From NCBI RefSeq assembly GCF_020883455.1, contig NZ_CP086615.1:3898501-3962500 (forward strand): a DNA stretch of 64,000 nt, written 5' to 3'. Origin of the DNA: Spiribacter halobius (lineage in GTDB: Bacteria; Pseudomonadota; Gammaproteobacteria; Nitrococcales; Nitrococcaceae). Position 1 is the stretch's first letter; every line of letters begins with the position of its first letter. Shown piece by piece: positions 53,319 to 61,791 of the stretch. The notes beneath the pieces are model-generated. The model searched no databases and was not told the DNA's origin. It saw only the letters and a program-made list of their open reading frames with translations. The position numbers and the translations under genes are program-made.

Positions 53319-54854
53319 ATGGCACACGACGAGCTGATGAAGGAGCTGGACCGCCGGCGGGAGAACGCCCGCGCGATGGGCGGCGAGGCGAAGCTGGCCC
53401 GGCGCCGGGAGCGGGGCAGCCTGAACGCCGAGGAGCGCCTGGCGGCGCTGGTGGACTCGGGCAGCTTCATCGAGGTGGGTCTGCTCGGCACCGCCGCCGG
53501 CGGCGGCCTGGATCCGGCGAAGACGCCCCGGGATGGCAAGCTCACGGGGTACGGGCGCATCGACGGGCGCGATGTCGCCGTCTGCGTCAACGATTTCACG
53601 GTCAAGGGGGCCTCCACCGGCGCCACCAACTCCAAGAAGCTCGGCCATATGCGCAAGGTCGCGATGGAGCGCGGCATTCCGTTCGTGCATGTGGGCGAGT
53701 CCACCGGGGCCCGCCTGCCCGATGCCATGGGCTCGAAGGGCATGGGCGCGATGCTCGGCAACGACGTCACGCAGTTCCGGCGCATCCGCACCAACCCGTG
53801 GGCCGCCGCGGCGCTGGACACCTCCTTCGGCTCCTCAGCCTGGCTCGCCTGCTGCTCGGACTTCGCCGTGATGAAGAAGGGCTCGGTGATGTCCGTTTCC
53901 AGTCCGGGCCTGGTCTCCATGGCCATTGGCGAGAAGGTCGACCCCGAGGATCTCGGCGGCTGGCGCATCCATGCGGACATGACCGGGCTGATCGACCGCT
54001 TCGTGAACACCGACGAGGAGGCGATGCAGGAGATCCGCCGCTTCCTCGGCTACATGCCGAACAACAGCTCGGAGCTGCCGCCGGAGGCGGACGTGCCCGC
54101 CGGCTCGGGGGATCGCCAGAACGAGATCCTGGACATCCTCCCCGAGAAGCGCACCCAGGTGTATGACATGAAGAAGATCCTGGAGGTGATCTTCGACACG
54201 GGGAGCCTGTTCGAATTCAAGCCGCGCTTCGGCAAGCCCGCCATCGCGGCCCTGGCCCGCCTCGGCGGCAGACCGGTGGGCATCATCGCCAACAACCCCA
54301 TGGTGGGCGGCGGCGCCATGTCGGTGGAGGCGATCCGCAAGCTCATCGACATGACCGTGCTCTGCGACTCCTTCAACATCCCCATGGTCCGCTTCATGGA
54401 CACCCCCGGCTTCGTGGTCGGGACCGGCGCGGAGAAGAAGGGCGCCCCGGGGCACATCATGAATCTGATGAACGCCACCTGCCTGACCACCGTGCCCCAG
54501 ATCACGGTGCTGGTGCGCAAGGCCTACGGCCGCGCCTACGTCGCCCTCGGCGGCGGCGAGCACAACGACGAGATGGTGGCCTGGCCCACCGCCGAGATCA
54601 GCTTCATGGACCCGGTGTTCGCCACCCGCATCGTCCACGGCCTCGCCCCGGGGGACGATGGCTTCGACGACGCCCTGGCCGAGATCCAGAAGGACATCGA
54701 GGTCTGGGACATGGCGTCGATCTTCTCCGCCCACGACGTCATCAAGCCCCAGGAGACGCGGGACTACCTGATCCGCATGTTCGACGTCCACCGGCGGCGG
54801 CGCAGCGGCGGCCTCGGCCAGCATCTGATGCAGACCTGGCCCACCAGCAGCTGA
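53319..54854 (+). CDS. Acyl-CoA carboxylase carboxyltransferase (beta) subunit
   Basis: 511 residues from ATG 53319 with GAAGAGG upstream. It is a full-length two-crotonase-fold carboxyltransferase of the propionyl/methylcrotonyl-CoA carboxylase type: ARRRERGSLNAEERL at the start, CVNDFTVKGAS and GESTGARLPDAMGSKG in the first half, FMDTPGFVVGTGAEKKGAPGH (glycine-rich oxyanion region) in the second. It transfers CO2 from carboxybiotin to an acyl-CoA. The biotin carrier and biotin carboxylase genes are about 5 kb away at 60105 and 60349. The next gene, an acyl-CoA synthetase, follows after 12 bases and probably makes the acyl-CoA. Confidence 0.9.
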   Translation: MAHDELMKELDRRRENARAMGGEAKLARRRERGSLNAEERLAALVDSGSFIEVGLLGTAAGGGLDPAKTPRDGKLTGYGRIDGRDVAVCVNDFTVKGASTGATNSKKLGHMRKVAMERGIPFVHVGESTGARLPDAMGSKGMGAMLGNDVTQFRRIRTNPWAAAALDTSFGSSAWLACCSDFAVMKKGSVMSVSSPGLVSMAIGEKVDPEDLGGWRIHADMTGLIDRFVNTDEEAMQEIRRFLGYMPNNSSELPPEADVPAGSGDRQNEILDILPEKRTQVYDMKKILEVIFDTGSLFEFKPRFGKPAIAALARLGGRPVGIIANNPMVGGGAMSVEAIRKLIDMTVLCDSFNIPMVRFMDTPGFVVGTGAEKKGAPGHIMNLMNATCLTTVPQITVLVRKAYGRAYVALGGGEHNDEMVAWPTAEISFMDPVFATRIVHGLAPGDDGFDDALAEIQKDIEVWDMASIFSAHDVIKPQETRDYLIRMFDVHRRRRSGGLGQHLMQTWPTSS

Positions 54855-54866
54855 GGACCGCGAGCC

Positions 54867-57068
54867 ATGACCGAGACCCTGGACCCGATCGCAGCGGCAC
54901 GCCGTGCCGGCCGCAGTGCCCTGAGCGAGGCCGCGGGCAAGCGGCTGCTCGACCGCTTCGGCGTGCAGACGCCGTGGTCGGTGGTGGTGGATGGCCCGGA
55001 CGAAGTGGCGAACGCCCTCGTCGGCCGTGAAGGCCCCTTCGTGGTGAAGGTGGTTTCGCCGGACATCCTGCACAAGAGCGACGTCGGGGGCGTCGCGCTC
55101 GATCTCGCGGACGCCGACGCCGTCGCAGGCGCGATGCGCGCCATGGCCGGGCAACTCGGGATTCGCTCGGCACGGGTCGAGGGCTACCTGGTGGAGGAGA
55201 TGCTGCCCGCCGGTCAGGAGCTGGTGGTCGGCGCCGTGCGCGATCCGTACTTCGGCCCCCTGCTCATGGTCGGGCTCGGTGGCGTGTTCGTCGAGGTGAT
55301 GCAGGATGTCGCCTTCCGCATCTGCCCCGTCACCCGCGACGACGCCTTTGCGATGCTCGACGAGCTGCGCGGCGCTGCCGTGCTCGACGGCGCGCGTGGC
55401 GGCCCGCCGGCGAGCCGGGAGGCGATCGTCGACGTGCTGCTGCGTCTCGGCGGGCCCGAAGGGCTCCTGATGCAGAGCGGCGACGAGCTGCAGGAGGTGG
55501 ACGTCAACCCGCTGATCGTCTCCCGCACCGGCGCCGTGGCCGCGGACGCGCGCTTCATCCTGCGCGCCGACGCGCCCCCTGCCGGGCAGCCGGCCAGCAT
55601 GCCCGGGCCGGAGGACGCCGCGACCGTGCTCGAGCGCTTCACACCCCTGTTCGAGCCCAAGGCCATCGGCGTCCTCGGCGCGTCCACCTCCAGCGCGACC
55701 ATGGCCAACACGTTCATCCGCCGCATGCGCGACTTCGGCTACGCCGGCGGGCTCTACCCGATCCACCCGAAGGCCGGGGAGATCGAGGGCCTGAAGGCCT
55801 ATCCGAGCCTCGCCGAGGCACCCGAGCCCATCGACTACGCCTACATCGCCCTCGGCGCCAGCCGCGTGCCCGAGGTGCTCGCCGGCGCCGCCGGGCGGGT
55901 CAGATTCGCCCAGGTCCTCTCCAGCGGCTTCGCCGAAGTGCCGGAAGGCGAGGCGCTGGAGCAGGAGCTGGTGGCGGCCGCCCGCGCGGGCGGCGTGCGG
56001 GTCATCGGGCCGAACTGCCTCGGCCTGTACTCGCCCCGCGGGCGCGTCACCTTTCCGGTGAACCCGCCGGAGACGGTGGGCAGCGTCGGCGTCATCTCCC
56101 AGAGTGGCGGCCTTGGCACGGACATCATCAAGCGCGGCCAGTGGCGGGGGCTGACCTTCAGCGGGGTGGTCACCGTCGGCAACAGCGCCGACATCGGCCC
56201 GGTGGACCTGCTGGAGTACTACTTCGCCGATCCCCAGACCCGGGTCATCGGCCTCTACCTCGAGGGCATCCGCGACGGCCAGCGGCTGTTCCGGCTGCTG
56301 CGCTCGCAGCGCGCGGGCAAGCCGGTGGTCATCCTCAAGGGCGGGCGTTCGGCTCAGGGCAATGCCGCCGCGGCCTCGCACACCGGTGCGCTCGCCGGCG
56401 ATCAGCGCGCCTGGGAGGCGCTCTGCCGGCAGACGCCGTGCACCATGGTCAGCTCGCTGGAGACCTTCATCGACGCGCTGCTGGCGTTCCAGAACCTGAC
56501 CCTGCGGCCGCAGCGCCCGACCCGGAACGTGGTCCTGTTCGGCAACGGCGGCGGTACCGGGGTGCTCGCCACCGACTACTTCGCCGAGCGCGGCCTCGAC
56601 ATCCGGCCCTTCGAGGCCGCGACCCGCGAGAGCCTGGAGGCGCTGGCACTCCCGCCGGGGACCAGCGTGGCCAACCCCATCGACACGCCGGTGGCCACCC
56701 TGCAGCAGCAGGATGGCTGGGTCGCCGGCGAGATCCTGGACCGGGTGTACGCCACCAGCCAGCCCGACGCCATCGTCATGCATCTCAACCTGGCGGCCTT
56801 CGTCGGCCGCGGCGACAGCGATCCCGTGGACAATCTGATCCAGGTGGCGGAACACTCCCAGACCCGACACCCGGGCCGCGCCCATTTCCTGCTCGTCCTG
56901 CGTTCCGACGGTTCGCCGCAACTGGACGACATCAAGCGCAAGTACCGCGAGCGGGCGCTGGCCGTGGGCATTCCGGTGTATGACGAGGTGACGAACGCCG
57001 CCGATGCGCTGGCCCAGGTCCAGCAGATGGAGGAACGCCTCGCGGCCGGCGCCAGCCCCGACCACTGA
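54867..57068 (+). CDS. ADP-forming acyl-CoA synthetase (NDP-forming acetate-CoA ligase type)
   Basis: 733 residues in beta-alpha order. Residues 10-225 are an ATP-grasp domain (FVVKVVSPDILHKSDVGGV), then from about 245 a CoA-binding domain (FEPKAIGVLGASTSS), then succinyl-CoA-synthetase-like domains with the phosphorylated histidine H505 in ASHTGALAGD. It converts a carboxylic acid, ATP and CoA to acyl-CoA, ADP and phosphate. It follows the carboxylase subunit gene directly, suggesting activation of the acid that is then carboxylated. It converges on the TrmB regulator gene. Confidence 0.9.
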   Translation: MTETLDPIAAARRAGRSALSEAAGKRLLDRFGVQTPWSVVVDGPDEVANALVGREGPFVVKVVSPDILHKSDVGGVALDLADADAVAGAMRAMAGQLGIRSARVEGYLVEEMLPAGQELVVGAVRDPYFGPLLMVGLGGVFVEVMQDVAFRICPVTRDDAFAMLDELRGAAVLDGARGGPPASREAIVDVLLRLGGPEGLLMQSGDELQEVDVNPLIVSRTGAVAADARFILRADAPPAGQPASMPGPEDAATVLERFTPLFEPKAIGVLGASTSSATMANTFIRRMRDFGYAGGLYPIHPKAGEIEGLKAYPSLAEAPEPIDYAYIALGASRVPEVLAGAAGRVRFAQVLSSGFAEVPEGEALEQELVAAARAGGVRVIGPNCLGLYSPRGRVTFPVNPPETVGSVGVISQSGGLGTDIIKRGQWRGLTFSGVVTVGNSADIGPVDLLEYYFADPQTRVIGLYLEGIRDGQRLFRLLRSQRAGKPVVILKGGRSAQGNAAAASHTGALAGDQRAWEALCRQTPCTMVSSLETFIDALLAFQNLTLRPQRPTRNVVLFGNGGGTGVLATDYFAERGLDIRPFEAATRESLEALALPPGTSVANPIDTPVATLQQQDGWVAGEILDRVYATSQPDAIVMHLNLAAFVGRGDSDPVDNLIQVAEHSQTRHPGRAHFLLVLRSDGSPQLDDIKRKYRERALAVGIPVYDEVTNAADALAQVQQMEERLAAGASPDH

Positions 57069-57097
57069 GCGCCACCGCCCCGGGGGGCCGGAGGCGT

Positions 57098-57970
57098 TCA
57101 GCCGAGATTCACCTGCCGGTGGAAGCGCTCCAGCTGCTCGGGGGTGAAGCAGGCCTCGCGCAGCCGCTGCAGGTGGGGGCCGAAGGCGGCGTCGATCTCC
57201 TCGCCGAAGCGGGCCATGATCTCCGCGAGGTAGTAGTCGTGGCGGATGAGAGACTCCGCCGTAATCACGATGGGGCGATTGCGGGTATAGGACGCGAATA
57301 CCTTGCCGGCGACATTGGCCGTGAGCAGCTGCTCATGGTCGACGGTGATGGTGAACAGGTTGTCCGCCGTGCCGATGGTGCGCCCGTTGCTCTCGTGCAG
57401 GAACACGCGCACGTTGTCGCCGAAGCGGAACTCCTCAGCCGCGTCGCCGAACAGGATCACCAGGATCTCCACGCCGCGGGCAGCCATCTCCCGCAGAGCG
57501 GTTTCGTGGTGCCGCAGGGAGGCGGCCTGGGCCTTGATCCAGATGCTGCTCTCGGCGCCGCGGATCATCTGCGTGACCCGTTCCTCGACCGCGGCCTCGC
57601 CGGAGATGGTCCACACGTAGTGGGTATCCTCCGGGCCACCGACGCCGCGCAGGTCTTCGGCGAGGCGGTCGCAGAGCCGCTGGGTGGAGCTCGCGATACC
57701 CTCCAGCAGGACTTCCGGCGGCACCGGCACGAAGCGCACCGGGTCCTCGCTCACCGGCTGCACCGCCTCCTTGCGGGTGAGGCTCTGCAGGGCATGATAG
57801 GCATTGGCCCGTGGCACGCCGGAGGCCTTGCTCAGCTCGTAGGCGGTGACGGGGTTGGTGCGCAGCAGCTGGATGTAGATCTTGGCTTCGTAGTCGGTGA
57901 AGCCGAGCCGCTGCAGCTCCCGGGAGAGATCCCCGGGTACGCTTTCCTTGAATCGCAGTTTGCTGGCCAA
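57098..57970 (-). CDS. TrmB-family transcriptional regulator
   Basis: 290 residues from TTG 57970, the only start with a good ribosome site (GGAGGGAG). The N-terminal winged helix (LQRLGFTDYEAKIYIQLLR, then YELSKASGVPRANAYHALQSL) is the TrmB type, and the rest (about 110-260) resembles its phospholipase-D-like effector region (SIWIKAQAASLRHH). TrmB proteins are commoner in archaea, but bacterial members occur in catabolic clusters. It sits between the two halves of the CoA-acid cluster and is the obvious candidate to bind the paired operators at 52111 and 59978. Confidence 0.85.
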   Translation of the reverse strand: MASKLRFKESVPGDLSRELQRLGFTDYEAKIYIQLLRTNPVTAYELSKASGVPRANAYHALQSLTRKEAVQPVSEDPVRFVPVPPEVLLEGIASSTQRLCDRLAEDLRGVGGPEDTHYVWTISGEAAVEERVTQMIRGAESSIWIKAQAASLRHHETALREMAARGVEILVILFGDAAEEFRFGDNVRVFLHESNGRTIGTADNLFTITVDHEQLLTANVAGKVFASYTRNRPIVITAESLIRHDYYLAEIMARFGEEIDAAFGPHLQRLREACFTPEQLERFHRQVNLG

Positions 57971-58151
57971 GACTCCCTCCGGCGGTGTCAGCGGCGCGCG
58001 AGCCTCCGCTTAGGGTACTGCATCTCCCCTGCCCGCTTAAGGAAGCATCGATTTTCCGCGCGCGTGTGACATGAGGCCGTGGTCCCCGACGCCTGGTGCA
58101 GCGCGATGACGGTCGCCAGCCGCAGGGCCGTGCCTGGCATGTCACGGCCGG

Positions 58152-59030
58152 TCACTCCCCCCTGCGCTCAATGGCCTCCGCAAGCGCGACGATGCGATGC
58201 GCATCCTCGACATGCAGGTTCTCGATGAGTTTGCCATCCAGCAGCACCACCCCCTCGCCGCGGCGCGCCGCCGCCTCGTGGGCCTCGATGACGCGCCGGG
58301 ACCAGGCCACCGTGTCGGCGTCCGGGGCGAACACCTCGTTGGCTGTGGCGATGGTCTTCGGGTGGATCAGGGTCTTGCCGTCGAAGCCGAGGGCGAGGCC
58401 GTCCTCGCAGGCGCGGCGGAAGCCGGCCTCGTCGTTCAGGTCCAGGTGCACGCCGTCGACGATGGCGAGCCCGGCGGCGCGGGCCGCGAGTAGGCACCGG
58501 GAGAGGCTGTGCAGCAGGGGCAGGCGCATCTGGGTGTGGGCGCAGTGCAGATCCTTGGCAAGGTCGGAGGTGCCCATCACCAGCACCGCCAGCCGGGGAT
58601 GGGCGTCGGCGATCTCCTCGGCGTGGAGCACGCCCCGCGGGGTCTCGATCATGCACCAGATCGCCAGATCCTCGGGGGCACCGGCGGCGCGCAGGACGGC
58701 ATCGGCCCGGCGCACGGCGTCGGCGCTCTCGACCTTGGGTAGCACTGCGGCATCGGCGCCGGAGCCGGCGACGGCGGCCAGGTCGGCATGGCCCCAGGGC
58801 GTGTCCAGGCCGTTGACCCGGATCGCGACCTCGCGGTGGCCATAGCCGCCGGCGGCGACCGCCGCCAGGACCTGATCCCGCGCGTCGGTCTTCGCCTCGG
58901 GGGAAACGGCGTCCTCGAGGTCGAGGATCAGGGCGTCGGCGGCCAGGGTGCGGCCCTTGTCCAGGGCGCGGGCGTTGGAGCCCGGCATGTAGAGGACGCT
59001 GCGGCGGGGTCTGGCGGTGGTCGACATCAT
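58152..59030 (-). CDS. CitE-like CoA-ester lyase (HpcH/HpaI aldolase family)
   Basis: 292 residues from ATG 59030 (GGAG five bases upstream; ATG 59027 equally possible). A TIM-barrel protein of the citrate-lyase-beta-like family: RSVLYMPGSNARALDK at the start, LILDLEDAVSPEAK with the Mg-binding acidic residues, REVAIRVNGLDTPWG, MIETPRGVLH and GFDGKTLIHPKTI. Relatives cleave malyl-, citramalyl- or methylmalyl-CoA into acetyl- or propionyl-CoA and glyoxylate or pyruvate. It is one base beyond the stop of the MaoC-type hydratase gene, so the pair probably catalyses consecutive hydration and cleavage. Confidence 0.9.
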   Translation of the reverse strand: MMSTTARPRRSVLYMPGSNARALDKGRTLAADALILDLEDAVSPEAKTDARDQVLAAVAAGGYGHREVAIRVNGLDTPWGHADLAAVAGSGADAAVLPKVESADAVRRADAVLRAAGAPEDLAIWCMIETPRGVLHAEEIADAHPRLAVLVMGTSDLAKDLHCAHTQMRLPLLHSLSRCLLAARAAGLAIVDGVHLDLNDEAGFRRACEDGLALGFDGKTLIHPKTIATANEVFAPDADTVAWSRRVIEAHEAAARRGEGVVLLDGKLIENLHVEDAHRIVALAEAIERRGE

Positions 59031-59031
59031 G

Positions 59032-59889
59032 TTAACTCCAGGTGACGTCCGCCTGCATGGCGAGTCCGCCTTCCGCGGTGCGCGCCCAGAGCGCCGACTC
59101 GCCCTCGGCCTCGCCCGGCCGGCCTTCGGCGTGAAAGGGCGCGCCGCAGTACAGGGGGCTCATGGCCCGGAACGAGAAGCTCTCCAGTTGCCGCTCCGGG
59201 TGCTCGCGCCGCCAGGCGTCGAGCAGGAAGGTGGCAATGAGCTGGCCGTGGACGATCAGCCCCGGATAGCCCTCGACCTCGGTCGTGTAGGGCTGATCGT
59301 AGTGGATGCGGTGGGCGTTGAACGTGACCGCCGAGTAGCGGAAGAGCAGCGGCTCGTCGGGATGGATCTCGCGGCTCCAGGCGGCATCGGCGGGCGCAGG
59401 CCTCGGCTGCGGCGGCGGCGCATCGGCCGGCGGGTTCTCCCGGTAGACCAGGTCCTGTTCCTCGACCAGCGCCGGGCCGGCGGCGCCGGCATAGCTGTAC
59501 TCGACGGTCACGAACGCCAGCAGACCGCTGCGGCCCTCCTTGGTGGTCACGCTCTTGACGGTGGCGGTGCGGGTCACGTCCTCGCCCAGGGTGAGCGGCG
59601 CCAGGTAGCGGATGCGGCTGCCGGCCCACATGCGCCGGGGCAGCGGTATCGGCGGCAGGAAGTCGCCGCGCTCGGGGTGCCCGTCCGCGCCGATCCGGCT
59701 CTGGCGGACCCGGGGCACGAAATAGGTCCAGTGAGCGGTGGGCGGGATCGGGTCGCCGGTGGCAGGCCAGTCCTCGGGCGGCCTGTCCAGGGCGGCGAGC
59801 AGGGCGGTCACCGGCCAGCGCTCCAGCTGCTCCGTGGCGGACTCGGTCCTGCCGATCCACTGCTCGAGGTGCGCCGTATCCAGGGCCAT
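59032..59889 (-). CDS. MaoC-like acyl-CoA hydratase (mesaconyl/itaconyl-CoA hydratase type)
   Basis: 285 residues from ATG 59889 with GGGAG seven bases upstream; the GTG at 59895 would leave almost no spacing. The N-terminal hot-dog domain (MWAGSRIRYLAPLTLGEDV) and the C-terminal one (FRYSAVTFNAHRIHYDQPY, with the catalytic asparagine-histidine region) match the double hot-dog hydratases that include mesaconyl-C4-CoA and itaconyl-CoA hydratases. It would hydrate an unsaturated dicarboxylyl-CoA to the hydroxyacyl-CoA cleaved by the CitE-like enzyme encoded next. It is divergent from the biotin-carrier gene, with a shared operator between them. Confidence 0.88.
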   Translation of the reverse strand: MALDTAHLEQWIGRTESATEQLERWPVTALLAALDRPPEDWPATGDPIPPTAHWTYFVPRVRQSRIGADGHPERGDFLPPIPLPRRMWAGSRIRYLAPLTLGEDVTRTATVKSVTTKEGRSGLLAFVTVEYSYAGAAGPALVEEQDLVYRENPPADAPPPQPRPAPADAAWSREIHPDEPLLFRYSAVTFNAHRIHYDQPYTTEVEGYPGLIVHGQLIATFLLDAWRREHPERQLESFSFRAMSPLYCGAPFHAEGRPGEAEGESALWARTAEGGLAMQADVTWS

Positions 59890-59977
59890 GATCACTCTCC
59901 CGTGGGCTTGCCACTGCTGCGGTATGGCGCCGGCCGGGCGGCGCCGGGGACGCGGCAGAGGCTAGTCGAGGGCGTTA

Positions 59978-59997
59978 GTGGTTGCAAGTGAGACTAC
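59978..59997. promoter_or_regulatory. Operator candidate in the divergent hydratase/biotin-carrier region
   Basis: GTGGTTGCAAGTGAGACTAC matches the 20-base site at 52111-52130 in 14 positions, including the whole left arm GTGGTTG and the right-end ACTAC, with identical spacing. It lies 89 bases before the hydratase start and 108 bases before the biotin-carrier start and could control both. A repeat copy (60049-60075) lies in the same 215-base gap; no gene is seen in it. Confidence 0.5.
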
Positions 59998-60048
59998 CAA
60001 TGCCTAGTATCCATCCGAACCGGCGCGAAGGCCGCGTCACCGCCCAGC

Positions 60049-60075
60049 CGCGAATCGGTGAGATAGGCGGGCTAG
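60049..60075 (+). repeat. 27-base dispersed intergenic repeat, copy 2
   Basis: 24 of 27 bases match 50297-50323 in the same orientation; mismatches are at positions 6, 18 and 26 of the element. It lies 30 bases before the biotin-carrier gene, between its likely promoter and its ribosome-binding site. Confidence 0.6.
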
Positions 60076-60104
60076 AGCAGGGCACCGTTGGGGGAGGACC
60101 GAGC

Positions 60105-60326
60105 ATGGCGACCGTGGAAGTGAAGACCGAGATCACCGGCAACGTCTGGAAGGTTCAGACCACCGCCGGCAGCGAGGTGGCGGAGGGGGACGTCCTCGTC
60201 ATCCTCGAGTCCATGAAGATGGAGATCCCGGTGATGGCGCCGGAGGACGGCGTCGTGAAGAGCGTGCACGTTGAGGAAGGCGGCGTGGTGACCGAGGGCG
60301 AGACGGTGGTGGTGCTCGAGGCCTGA
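60105..60326 (+). CDS. Biotin carboxyl carrier protein of the acyl-CoA carboxylase
   Basis: 73 residues from ATG 60105, behind GGGAGGA; the longer frame upstream runs through the intergenic repeat and is rejected. The whole protein is one biotinyl domain: VKTEITGNVWKV at the start and the biotinylation site LESMKMEIPV with K38 as acceptor. Stand-alone carriers of about 70 residues accompany acyl-CoA and pyruvate-type carboxylases. It is 22 bases upstream of the biotin carboxylase gene, and both serve the carboxyltransferase encoded at 53319. Confidence 0.93.
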   Translation: MATVEVKTEITGNVWKVQTTAGSEVAEGDVLVILESMKMEIPVMAPEDGVVKSVHVEEGGVVTEGETVVVLEA

Positions 60327-60348
60327 GCACCTGCCGAGGAGGCAAGCC

Positions 60349-61713
60349 ATGCAGAAGGTCCTGATCGCCAATCGCGGGGAGATCGCCTGCCGCATCATTC
60401 GCAGCTGCCACCGCCTGGGCCTTGCCACGGTGGCCGTGTTCTCGGAGGCGGACGCCGACGCCTTGCACGTCGCCCTGGCCGACGAGGCCATTCCGATCGG
60501 CCCCGCCCAGGCCCGCGAAAGCTACCTGGATACGCGCCGTGTGCTCGAGGCCGCCACGAGCTCCGCGGCCGATGCCGTGCATCCCGGTTACGGCTTCCTT
60601 GCGGAGAACACGGCCTTTGCGCGCGCGGTGATGGACGCCGGGCTGGTCTGGATCGGCCCTCATCCGGACAGCATCGACGCCATGGGCGACAAGGACCGGG
60701 CCCGGACGCTGGCGACGGCCGCCGGCGTTCCGGTGCTCCCGGGCAGCGCGCGCTTCGCCCCGGATGCCGCCGACGCAGACATCGCCCGGGCCGCGGAGGC
60801 GGTGGGCTATCCGCTACTGGTCAAGGCATCGGCGGGTGGCGGCGGCATCGGCATGAAGCGCGTGGACGATCCGGCGCAGCTCGTGCCGATCGCGCGCGCC
60901 ACGCAGTCGATGGCCGAGAAGGCCTTCGGCGATGGCGCGGTATTCCTCGAGCGCTACGTCGCCAACGCCCGGCACGTCGAGGTCCAGGTGTTCGGCTTCG
61001 GCGACGGTCATGCCGTACATCTCGGGGAGCGTGACTGCTCGCTGCAGCGGCGCTACCAGAAAGTTGTCGAGGAGAGCCCCGCCCCCGGACTGCCGCCGGC
61101 GGTGCGCGAGCGGATGTGCAACGTGGCCGCGGACCTGTGCCGGCAGCAGAGCTATGTCGGAGCCGGAACGGTGGAGTTCGTGGTGGATGCCGACAGCTTC
61201 GAGTTCTTTTTCCTGGAGATGAACACGCGCATCCAGGTGGAGCACCCGGTCACCGAGATGTGCACCGGCACCGATCTGGTCGCCATGCAGATCGACCTTG
61301 CGCGCCGCCGGCTCGAGCCGCTGCCGCAGGATGCCGTGCGCCATGCCGGCCATGCCATCGAGTGCCGGCTGTATGCCGAGAATCCGGACAAGCGCTTCAT
61401 GCCCTCCCCCGGTCGGCTGGAGCGGTTCGTGATGCCCACGGAGAGCGACGGCGTGCGCGTCGACTGCGGCGTGCGCGAGGGCGACGAGATCACCTTCTAC
61501 TACGATCCCATGATCGCCAAGCTGATCTGCCATGCGGACTCACGCGAGGCGGCCGTCGAGCGCATGCTGGAAGCCCTGGGCGAGGTAACGATCCAGGGGG
61601 TACGCAGCAACGTCGAGTTCCTGATGAAGAGCCTGGGTCACCCGGACTTCCGGGCGGGGCGCGTCAGCACCGGCTTCGTGGAGACGCATCTTGCGGAGCT
61701 GACCAACGCCTGA
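60349..61713 (+). CDS. Biotin carboxylase subunit of the acyl-CoA carboxylase
   Basis: 454 residues from ATG 60349 with GAGGAGG upstream. It is a complete biotin carboxylase: QKVLIANRGEIACRIIRSC, ATP-grasp loop VKASAGGGGIGMKRV, ERDCSLQRRYQKVVEE, the catalytic FFLEMNTRIQVEHPVTE region and the C-terminal domain. It carboxylates biotin on the small carrier encoded just upstream, using ATP and bicarbonate. At 454 residues it lacks an attached carrier domain, consistent with the separate carrier gene. Confidence 0.93.
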   Translation: MQKVLIANRGEIACRIIRSCHRLGLATVAVFSEADADALHVALADEAIPIGPAQARESYLDTRRVLEAATSSAADAVHPGYGFLAENTAFARAVMDAGLVWIGPHPDSIDAMGDKDRARTLATAAGVPVLPGSARFAPDAADADIARAAEAVGYPLLVKASAGGGGIGMKRVDDPAQLVPIARATQSMAEKAFGDGAVFLERYVANARHVEVQVFGFGDGHAVHLGERDCSLQRRYQKVVEESPAPGLPPAVRERMCNVAADLCRQQSYVGAGTVEFVVDADSFEFFFLEMNTRIQVEHPVTEMCTGTDLVAMQIDLARRRLEPLPQDAVRHAGHAIECRLYAENPDKRFMPSPGRLERFVMPTESDGVRVDCGVREGDEITFYYDPMIAKLICHADSREAAVERMLEALGEVTIQGVRSNVEFLMKSLGHPDFRAGRVSTGFVETHLAELTNA

Positions 61714-61791
61714 AGCCACGCGGTCGCGGCACGGGTGCGGCGGCGGTGGCCGCCGGCCCAGCCGCCGGCCACCAACCCCTGGAGCGATCCC

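Noticed and set aside
53835-57065. 1076-codon open frame on the minus strand opposite the carboxylase and acyl-CoA synthetase genes
   Set aside because: It spans two well-recognised genes and their junction and has histidine/glycine-rich, domain-free composition; it is a shadow frame.
58066-58145. Inverted pair GTGACATG (58066-58073) and CATGTCAC (58138-58145)
   Set aside because: The arms are 64 bases apart, with no supporting symmetry or second copy. Possibly chance, so not annotated as an operator.
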